From Alkalibacterium iburiense (GTDB taxonomy: Bacteria > Bacillota > Bacilli > Lactobacillales > Carnobacteriaceae_A): DNA of 11,151 nt. Shown here piece after piece: positions 5,509 through 11,151 of this stretch. The DNA lies in contig NZ_BAAACW010000158.1 in the NCBI RefSeq assembly GCF_039521845.1, positions 1 to 11,151 of the forward strand, in the 5' to 3' direction. Position 1 is the first letter of the stretch, and every line of letters starts with the position of its first letter. A program made the position numbers and the translations under genes. A model generated the notes under the pieces. It searched no databases. It had not been told where the DNA came from and saw only the letters and a program-made list of their open reading frames with translations.

Positions 5509-8500
5509 GTGGCACAACTACACACTTTCTTAAGTGAAAAACCCTCTATAAAAGATGTTTTTTCACAAATGGAAACCAAACACACGCAGTTAATTACCGG
5601 GATGGCTGGCTCGGCACGTACGTTATTTCTCCAGTCCTTACTTGACGTTAAAAACAAACAAATCATGGTTATTACTCAAAATGTCTACCATGCGAATCAA
5701 CTATTGACTGACTTAACTGGTCTCGTTTCTGATGACCAGCTTTTTCTGTTTTCAGTTGACGATATGATTCATGCTGAAATGGCAATTTCATCTCCTGAAG
5801 CAAGAGCCGAAAGAGTGAAAGCTCTAGACTTCATCTTATCTCGCCAACCAGGTATTGTGATTGTTCCTTTAGCTGGGGCGAGAAAAATACTGCCCACTCC
5901 AGATAAGTTTCAAGAGGCAGAATTAACTTTTTCGATTGGAGAAGAAGTGAATCTGGAAGACTTACCTAGAAAATTGACAGAAATGGGGTATAGGCGGGAA
6001 CATCAAGTCGCTGCCCCCGGTGAGTTCAGTATGCGCGGAGGGATTATAGATGTGTATCCTCTGACAGAAAAAAATCCTGTCCGTATAGAATTATTTGATA
6101 TCGAAGTCGATTCTTTAAGGTGTTTTGATGCCGATACGCAGCGATCCAACGAAACAGTGGAAGCTGTTACACTTATCCCTGCTACGGACACCCTTCTTTT
6201 ACTCGATGAAAAAGAAGAGAGCGTGAAGCGATTAGAGGAAGCTTTGACTTATTCTTTAGAAAAAATAAAAGATGAAGAAAGAAAAGAAGCCTTAATCCAA
6301 ACCATGACACCGATTATTGATGCTGTAAAAGAAGAAGTGTTCAATGAAGAGATTGTACGCTTCACAGATGTATTGTATAAAAAGCATGCTTCCGTTTTAG
6401 ATTACGCTGGGGAAGACAGTTTATTTGTTATGGATGAGTACCCTCGTATTGTTGAGAATGAAGCTCTTTTAGACCAAGAAGAAGCGGAATGGGTAAGAAC
6501 TCAGCTTGAACAAGGAAATATTCTTTATAACCAGCGTTTTTCTCTATCCTTTAGGGACACGTTGAAAAAAGCTCCTCAAAAACAGCTCCACTTCGCTTTA
6601 TTCCAAAAAGGAATGAAGGGATTAAAACTGGATGCTATTCATCCGTTTCAATTCCGTACCATGCAGAAATTCTTTGGCCAGATGCCTTTAGTAAAAACGG
6701 AAATGGAGAGATGGAACAAGCAGGGCTATACCGTCGTTGTGATGACGGAAAATGAAGAAAGAGCTCAGAAAGTTCACCAGACCTTACTCAATTTTGAAAT
6801 TCCAAGCACTCTATCTGATGAAGAGCACATTCGAGAAGGCACCACTCAAGTGGTAAGTGGCAGTGTGCAGAACGGCTTTGAACTGCCTTTAGAAAAACTT
6901 GCTGTTTTAACAGAAAAAGAATTGTTTAACCGTGTACCGAAGAAAAAAGTAAGAAGTCAGAATATTTCCAATGCCGAGAGACTGAAAAGTTACACAGAAC
7001 TGAGCAAAGGCGACTACGTGGTTCATGTCAACCACGGAATTGGTCAGTATACAGGGATGGAAACGATGGAGATAGGCGGCATTCATCAGGATTACTTATC
7101 GGTCGTCTATAAAGACTCGTCTAAACTCTTTATTCCAGTTACTCAGATAAATCTGCTTCAAAAATATGTGTCGTCTGAAGGGAAGACACCGAAAATTAAC
7201 AAGCTCGGTGGAACATCCTGGGCGAAAACGAAAAAACGGGTAGCTTCACAAGTAGAAGACATTGCGGATGAGTTGATTGAATTATATGCTGAAAGAGAAC
7301 GAAAAAAAGGATATGCGTTTTCTAAAGACGATGCTTACCAGCAGGAGTTTGATGATGCGTTTCCTTATTCAGAAACAGAGGATCAATTGCGATCCATAAA
7401 AGAAATCAAGCGAGACATGGAAAAACCAAGACCGATGGATCGTCTCTTAGTCGGAGATGTAGGGTATGGTAAGACAGAAGTAGCGATACGAGCTATTTTC
7501 AAAGCTGTTCAAGATGGCAAGCAAGTGGCTTTTCTTGTACCGACAACTGTCCTGGCCCAGCAGCATTATGAAACGATGATGGAACGTTTTGCAGACTTTC
7601 CTGTTGAAATTGGATTAATGAGTCGCTTTCGAACCAGTAAGCAACTCAAAGAAACCACGGATAAGTTGAAAAAGGGACAAGTTGATGTAGTCGTTGGGAC
7701 ACACCGTATTCTGTCCAAAGACGTCATATTTCAAGATTTAGGCTTGTTAATAGTGGATGAGGAGCAGCGTTTTGGTGTCAAGCATAAGGAACGCTTGAAG
7801 CAGTTGAAAAATGAAGTGGATGTGTTGACCTTAACAGCGACTCCTATCCCAAGAACGCTTCATATGTCTATGCTGGGAGTGAGGGATCTATCTGTTATCG
7901 AAACCCCTCCAGCCAATCGTTACCCTGTTCAAACCTATGTCCTTGAATTAAACGGAGCGGTTATCGCAGAAGCAATCGAAAGAGAAATGGCAAGAGGCGG
8001 ACAAGTCTTCTTCTTGCATAATCGCGTCAGCACGATTGAGCAAAGAGCAGAAGAGCTTAGACAGCTCGTCCCAGGAACGCGTGTAGCCATTGCTCACGGT
8101 CAGATGACAGAAAACCAGCTGGAAAATGTCCTATATGAATTTATTCAGGGAGATTATGATGTCCTCGTTACAACAACCATCATAGAAACGGGTGTGGACA
8201 TGCCAAATGTTAATACCCTTATCGTAGAAGATGCAGACCGGATGGGCTTATCTCAGCTTTACCAGTTAAGAGGACGTGTTGGTCGAAGCAGCCGTATTGC
8301 CTATGCTTACTTTATGCATCAGCCCAACAAAATCCTGACAGAAGTCAGTGAAAAACGGCTTCAGGCGATTAAAGACTTTACGGAATTAGGATCAGGTTTT
8401 AAAATCGCCATGCGTGACCTGGCCATTCGTGGAGCAGGAAACTTGCTTGGCCAACAGCAGCACGGCTTTATTGATAGTGTTGGATATGATTTATACTCTC

Positions 8501-9072
8501 AAATGCTATCTGAGGCTGTGGCAAGAAAACGTGGAGACAAGTCTGCTCAAAAAACAGTGGTGGAAATGGACTTATCAGTCGACGCTTATCTGCCTGGAAC
8601 TTACGTGGAAGATGAACGTCAGAAAATTGAGCTGTACAAACGCATTCGTCAATTTTCATCAGAAGAAGATTATGTGGAGTTACAAGACGAGCTTATCGAT
8701 CGATTCGGAGAGTACCCTCAGGAAGTAGCGGATTTGCTTTCAGTTGGGTTACTGAAACTGCATAGTGAAAGAGCCTTAATTGAAACAATCAAACGAGAAA
8801 ATGCAAAGGTTACCGTCACTTTCTCATCTGAAGGAACAAAAGCTATGCCTTTACCAGAAGTCTTTAAAGCTCTGAAAGATATTTCTCTTAAAACCGATAT
8901 GCAAGGGGAAGGTAGCCTGCAAATCGAATTTAAATTACCGAGACGCATAAAGGATAATGAATGGCTAGACAGTCTCATCCTCTTTGCCAGAAATTGTGCA
9001 GAGGTTATGGAAACCATAAAAGAGAAAGAAAAAGCAGAAGCGGCTAACGTGTCTTCTGCGACAGACGAATAG
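5509..9072 (+). CDS. mfd: Transcription-repair coupling factor
   Basis: Mfd is an ATP-driven DNA translocase that pushes stalled RNA polymerase off DNA lesions and recruits UvrA, starting transcription-coupled nucleotide excision repair. The 1187-residue length is normal. In order it shows the UvrB-like N-terminal module (about 1-340, with a degenerate nucleotide site TGMAGSART), the RNA-polymerase-interacting CarD-like domain (about 497-565, VVHVNHGIGQYTG), the translocase domains with Walker A GDVGYGKTE (K655), the DEEQ box (D750-Q753), TATP (776-779) and motif VI RGRVGR (921-926), then the C-terminal TRCF domain. The start is GTG at 5509, preceded by AAAGGAGAA. The gene lies 26 nt after pth and 38 nt before the YabN/MazG gene, so the three are probably cotranscribed. 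All key motifs look intact. Confidence 0.98.
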   Translation: MAQLHTFLSEKPSIKDVFSQMETKHTQLITGMAGSARTLFLQSLLDVKNKQIMVITQNVYHANQLLTDLTGLVSDDQLFLFSVDDMIHAEMAISSPEARAERVKALDFILSRQPGIVIVPLAGARKILPTPDKFQEAELTFSIGEEVNLEDLPRKLTEMGYRREHQVAAPGEFSMRGGIIDVYPLTEKNPVRIELFDIEVDSLRCFDADTQRSNETVEAVTLIPATDTLLLLDEKEESVKRLEEALTYSLEKIKDEERKEALIQTMTPIIDAVKEEVFNEEIVRFTDVLYKKHASVLDYAGEDSLFVMDEYPRIVENEALLDQEEAEWVRTQLEQGNILYNQRFSLSFRDTLKKAPQKQLHFALFQKGMKGLKLDAIHPFQFRTMQKFFGQMPLVKTEMERWNKQGYTVVVMTENEERAQKVHQTLLNFEIPSTLSDEEHIREGTTQVVSGSVQNGFELPLEKLAVLTEKELFNRVPKKKVRSQNISNAERLKSYTELSKGDYVVHVNHGIGQYTGMETMEIGGIHQDYLSVVYKDSSKLFIPVTQINLLQKYVSSEGKTPKINKLGGTSWAKTKKRVASQVEDIADELIELYAERERKKGYAFSKDDAYQQEFDDAFPYSETEDQLRSIKEIKRDMEKPRPMDRLLVGDVGYGKTEVAIRAIFKAVQDGKQVAFLVPTTVLAQQHYETMMERFADFPVEIGLMSRFRTSKQLKETTDKLKKGQVDVVVGTHRILSKDVIFQDLGLLIVDEEQRFGVKHKERLKQLKNEVDVLTLTATPIPRTLHMSMLGVRDLSVIETPPANRYPVQTYVLELNGAVIAEAIEREMARGGQVFFLHNRVSTIEQRAEELRQLVPGTRVAIAHGQMTENQLENVLYEFIQGDYDVLVTTTIIETGVDMPNVNTLIVEDADRMGLSQLYQLRGRVGRSSRIAYAYFMHQPNKILTEVSEKRLQAIKDFTELGSGFKIAMRDLAIRGAGNLLGQQQHGFIDSVGYDLYSQMLSEAVARKRGDKSAQKTVVEMDLSVDAYLPGTYVEDERQKIELYKRIRQFSSEEDYVELQDELIDRFGEYPQEVADLLSVGLLKLHSERALIETIKRENAKVTVTFSSEGTKAMPLPEVFKALKDISLKTDMQGEGSLQIEFKLPRRIKDNEWLDSLILFARNCAEVMETIKEKEKAEAANVSSATDE

Positions 9073-9110
9073 AACAGACAATTTTAAAGGAAACAAGAAG
9101 GGAGGCTTTT

Positions 9111-10172
9111 ATGCATACCATTACTATAGTGGGTCTAGGACCGGGTGATAAAGATCAGATGCCTATCAAAGTAGAAAAAGAGTTAAAGAAACATTCCACT
9201 ATCTTTATGCGGACCAAAGATCATCCAGCGGTAGCTGAGCTCGAAGAAGAAGGATTGTCTTTCCAAACATTCGATGCTATCTATGAAAGAAACGAAAAAG
9301 ACTTTAATCGTGTGTATGAATCCATTGTATCGACATTAATTCATGAGGCTCAGTCCAAACCTGTTTTATATGCGGTGCCTGGACATCCGATGGTTGCGGA
9401 AAAAACAGTCACAGAATTACTGAAACAGTACGAACAGGTGGATGTCATCGGAGGCGCGAGTTTTTTGGATGACTTGTTTCTATCTGTACAAGTCGATCCG
9501 ATAGAAGGGTTCCAGTTAGTGGATTCTTTTGATTTAAATGCGGATGATTTGCAGACAGGGCAGCACATCATCGTGATGCAAGTCTTCAATGCCTTAATGG
9601 CAGGAGAGGTCAAGTTGACCTTAATGGAGAAATACCCTGCCGACCATGAAGTGGCGGTAGTAGATGCTGCGGGAAGTAAAGAGGAAAAGGTCCAGTGGAT
9701 GCCATTGTTTGAAATAGACCGGTTTGACGGTATATATAATTTAAGATCCCTTTACATTCCCCCTCTAGAGCGAGACGAGCAGGTGACTTCTCTTTCGACT
9801 TTACAGTATTACATTGACAAGATTACCTCTCCGGATGGGGATGTCTGGATTAATGAACAGACCCCTCAAGATCTGGTGACTTACTTTAAAGAGGAAACAA
9901 ATGAATTAATTGAAGCGATAGAGAATGAGGATATAGACAATTCTATAGAAGAATTGGGAGATGTTCTTCTTCAAATCCTATATCAAACGAATACGGCTGA
10001 AAAAGAAGGCATATTTACTTTCGAGGATGTCCTGACTGAAATTAACCGTAAAATCAGGCGCCGACATCCACACGTCTTTGACGGGGTAAAAGCAACGACG
10101 GTGGAAGAAGTCGATGCCCTCTGGCAAAAAATAAAAGAAGAAGAAAAGAGGATGAAAGATGAGACTAGATAA
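9111..10172 (+). CDS. mazG: YabN-like fusion: tetrapyrrole-methylase-like domain plus single MazG pyrophosphohydrolase domain
   Basis: MazG proteins hydrolyse (d)NTPs to monophosphates and PPi and are thought to clean nucleotide pools and modulate stress signalling. The 353-residue product has an N-terminal SAM-dependent tetrapyrrole-methylase-type domain (about 1-225: VGLGPGD, FMRTKDHPAV, YAVPGHPMVAEKTV, VIGGASFLDDLF). A single MazG domain follows (about 235-345) with the metal-binding E261/E262/E265 and E280/E281/D284 sets, and RRRHPHVFDG. From memory B. subtilis YabN is longer, with a second MazG half, so this is a shortened version. The usual CPWDxxQTH loop reads DVWINEQTP, which is unusual. 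The ribosome binding site AAGGGAGG (9098-9105) is strong. The gene's last 14 nt overlap rqcP, which suggests translational coupling. The methylase half may be regulatory or catalytically silent; no substrate is evident. Confidence 0.93.
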   Translation: MHTITIVGLGPGDKDQMPIKVEKELKKHSTIFMRTKDHPAVAELEEEGLSFQTFDAIYERNEKDFNRVYESIVSTLIHEAQSKPVLYAVPGHPMVAEKTVTELLKQYEQVDVIGGASFLDDLFLSVQVDPIEGFQLVDSFDLNADDLQTGQHIIVMQVFNALMAGEVKLTLMEKYPADHEVAVVDAAGSKEEKVQWMPLFEIDRFDGIYNLRSLYIPPLERDEQVTSLSTLQYYIDKITSPDGDVWINEQTPQDLVTYFKEETNELIEAIENEDIDNSIEELGDVLLQILYQTNTAEKEGIFTFEDVLTEINRKIRRRHPHVFDGVKATTVEEVDALWQKIKEEEKRMKDETR

Positions 10173-10425
10173 ATATTTAAAAGTATCTCGAATTATCAAA
10201 AGACGTTCTGTCGCAAAAGAGATTGCCGACAAAGACCGTATTTTAATTAATGGTCAAAAAGCGAAGTCATCAAGTAAAGTAGCCATTGGAGATGAATTGA
10301 CCATCCAATTTGGAAACAAGACTTTAAAGGTATCGGTAGATGATATTAAAGATACAACGAAAAAAGATGAAGCCAAAGAGTTGTACACAGTCATTGAAGA
10401 AACCTATAAAGAAACGTCCGAGTAG
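10159..10425 (+). CDS. rqcP: RqcP (YabO), S4-domain factor of ribosome-associated quality control
   Basis: This 88-residue protein is almost entirely one S4 RNA-binding domain (MRLDKYLKVSRIIKRRSVAKEIA, INGQKAKSSSKVAIGDELTIQFG), closely matching B. subtilis YabO/RqcP, including R2, D4 and R15-R16. RqcP binds stalled 50S subunits carrying peptidyl-tRNA and works with RqcH to add alanine tails to the nascent chain. The start at 10159 lies inside the end of mazG (14-nt overlap), with AAGAGG (about 10146-10151) upstream. The reading frame ends shortly before a strong terminator. Co-location with pth is functionally sensible: both deal with peptidyl-tRNA, Pth off the ribosome and RqcP on stalled subunits. 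The identity is secure from length, motifs and gene order. Confidence 0.95.
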   Translation: MRLDKYLKVSRIIKRRSVAKEIADKDRILINGQKAKSSSKVAIGDELTIQFGNKTLKVSVDDIKDTTKKDEAKELYTVIEETYKETSE

Positions 10426-10437
10426 AGAGACCGTGAA

Positions 10438-10464
10438 GGCACATCAGATGATGTGTCTTTTTTT
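10438..10464 (+). terminator. Intrinsic terminator of the pth-mfd-mazG-rqcP group
   Basis: An 8-bp stem (10438-10445 with 10450-10457, including one G-U pair) closes on a 4-nt loop and is followed by seven T residues (10458-10464). It sits 12 nt past the rqcP stop and separates the group from divIC. Confidence 0.88.
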
Positions 10465-10497
10465 AATATTCTTCTTAATATAAACACACAAAGCATC

Positions 10498-10526
10498 TTT
10501 TAATACACTTCCTTTCTTGTTATACT
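10498..10526 (+). promoter_or_regulatory. Extended -10 promoter for divIC
   Basis: TATACT (10521-10526) is preceded by TGT (10518-10520), an extended -10. The -35 is poor (TTTTAA at 10498-10503, 17-nt spacing). It lies between the rqcP terminator and the divIC ribosome binding site. Confidence 0.68.
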
Positions 10527-10563
10527 TTAAGCACGAAAACTAAAAGGAAGAGGAGCAATAAAA

Positions 10564-11001
10564 ATGGAAAATAAGAAATCGAGTATTGCTCGAATGAACA
10601 ATCCTTACATACAACATAAAACGTTAGCAGATATTCGGGAGTATAAGCGTAAGCGTAAATTAAAGCGTCGAATGAAACTGATTGTCGCTGTAGGTATTTT
10701 CTTAATCCTATTGATCAGCAGCACACTGGTTAGAAACTACTTTAAGCTGGGTGAACTAGAAGAACAAAAAGCAGTAGCTGAAGCAGAATTAGAATCTTTA
10801 AATTTAGACCAAGCGGAATTAGAGTATTACATTGGGTTACTGGAAGATGAAGAATATGTAGCGAAACTAGCACGCAGTGAATACTATTTAACAAAAGATA
10901 ATGAAATCGTCTTTAGTTTTCCTGATGACCGAAATCCTGATCATTTAGAAGCGACTGAAAATGAAGCAGAAATGGAAGAAGAAAACGAATCATCTGATTA
11001 G
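10564..11001 (+). CDS. divIC: Septum formation initiator DivIC (FtsB family)
   Basis: DivIC is a single-pass divisome protein that forms a complex with FtsL and DivIB (FtsQ) and helps activate septal peptidoglycan synthesis. The 145-residue product has a strongly basic cytoplasmic N-terminus (about 28-38, KRKRKLKRRMK), one transmembrane helix (about 39-56), an extracytoplasmic coiled coil with heptad-like spacing (about 61-95), and the family tail LLEDEEYVAKLARSEYYLTKDNEIVFSFPDD. The last roughly 25 residues are an acidic extension. GAGGAG (10550-10555) lies 8 nt before the ATG. The place after rqcP matches the B. subtilis order once yabP and yabQ are removed. No strong terminator follows; only a short GCCT/AGGC hairpin without a T run (about 11005-11016) is present, so transcription may continue to the right. 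Confidence 0.94.
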   Translation: MENKKSSIARMNNPYIQHKTLADIREYKRKRKLKRRMKLIVAVGIFLILLISSTLVRNYFKLGELEEQKAVAEAELESLNLDQAELEYYIGLLEDEEYVAKLARSEYYLTKDNEIVFSFPDDRNPDHLEATENEAEMEEENESSD

Positions 11002-11056
11002 TTAGCCTAAAAAGGCGAACAATTAACACAAAAGATGACCAAATGTCCAATTAAAC

Positions 11057-11085
11057 TTTATTCCAACCCATTTGTATGGTATAAT
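11057..11085 (+). promoter_or_regulatory. Extended -10 promoter near the right edge
   Basis: TATGGTATAAT (11075-11085) is a consensus TRTGn-TATAAT. A weak TTTATT -35 (11057-11062) lies 17 nt upstream. It would start a transcript near 11092 heading right, straight into the hairpin at 11103-11144. The gene it serves lies outside the window. Confidence 0.68.
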
Positions 11086-11102
11086 CTCATCTTTAACACC
11101 CA

Positions 11103-11144
11103 AAACCCCGATAAATCCCTACACTAAGGGATTTACCGGGGTTT
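11103..11144. other. Long hairpin downstream of the right-edge promoter
   Basis: Positions 11103-11120 pair with 11127-11144 over 18 positions with a single A-C mismatch and a 6-nt loop. The outer stem is GC-rich (AAACCCCG/CGGGGTTT). On the plus strand only TTT follows before an A run, and on the minus strand only TTTT before GGG, so it is not a classical strong terminator either way. It could be a leader structure, a weak terminator, or the edge of an inserted or repeated element; the window ends too soon to tell. Confidence 0.75.
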
Positions 11145-11151
11145 AAAAATG

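Noticed and set aside
8414..8728. Plus-strand 104-codon open frame inside mfd
   Set aside because: It lies out of frame within the intact, motif-complete C-terminal part of mfd and is a shadow frame.
9978..10232. Minus-strand open frame over the mazG/rqcP junction
   Set aside because: It is antisense to two well-recognised genes and has no promoter or ribosome binding site; it is a coding shadow.
11149..11151. ATG at the extreme right as the start of the next gene
   Set aside because: No further codons are visible and no clear ribosome binding site precedes it; the upstream sequence is the hairpin arm.
1..11151. CRISPR array, tRNA/rRNA gene, complete insertion sequence, defence or biosynthetic cluster
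   Set aside because: None is recognisable on either strand; the coding content is mostly core housekeeping genes.

Overview
The window is a stretch of low-to-moderate GC Gram-positive (Firmicutes) chromosome. Sequence style points to Lactobacillales, plausibly a marine or alkaliphilic Carnobacteriaceae-like lineage. The grounds are strong AGGAGG-type ribosome binding sites, extended -10 promoters (TRTGn-TATAAT), a pth-mfd-yabN/mazG-rqcP-divIC order like that of Bacillus subtilis but without the sporulation genes interspersed there (fin, spoVT, yabP, yabQ), and a surface lipoprotein whose mature part has no lysine. The taxonomic guess is inference; no marker such as rRNA is present.

Layout. 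(1) Positions 1-1266 hold the 3' part of an aspartate 4-decarboxylase gene (aspD type). It is cut by the window edge and appears frameshifted near position 60-75. (2) Positions 1267-1563 are a convergent intergenic region with an intrinsic terminator at each end and about 200 nt of unassigned DNA between. (3) glmS lies on the minus strand (1564-3369) with a good promoter and a leader too short for a glmS ribozyme. (4) Positions 3370-3663 are a divergent promoter region with a 12-nt direct repeat at 15-nt period between two sigma-A-like promoters. (5) A very acidic putative lipoprotein (3664-4239) has its own terminator. (6) A 133-aa two-helix membrane protein with a C-terminal four-cysteine zinc ribbon follows (4409-4810). 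(7) The housekeeping cluster is pth (4922-5482), mfd (5509-9072), the YabN/MazG fusion (9111-10172) and rqcP (10159-10425), closed by a terminator. divIC (10564-11001) follows from its own extended -10 promoter. (8) The right edge (11002-11151) has a strong extended -10 promoter followed by a long hairpin.

Biology. The pth-mfd-mazG-rqcP group joins translation and genome maintenance functions: peptidyl-tRNA recycling, transcription-coupled repair, nucleotide sanitation and ribosome-associated quality control. divIC is a divisome gene. glmS feeds UDP-GlcNAc and so peptidoglycan synthesis. aspD would convert aspartate to alanine and CO2, but is probably inactive here.

I do not see a convincing undescribed multi-gene system. 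The points most worth a second look are the promoter-then-terminator arrangement that pth transcription must cross, a similar promoter-hairpin layout at the right edge, the lysine-free acidic lipoprotein beside glmS, the diverged single MazG domain, and the apparent decay of aspD.
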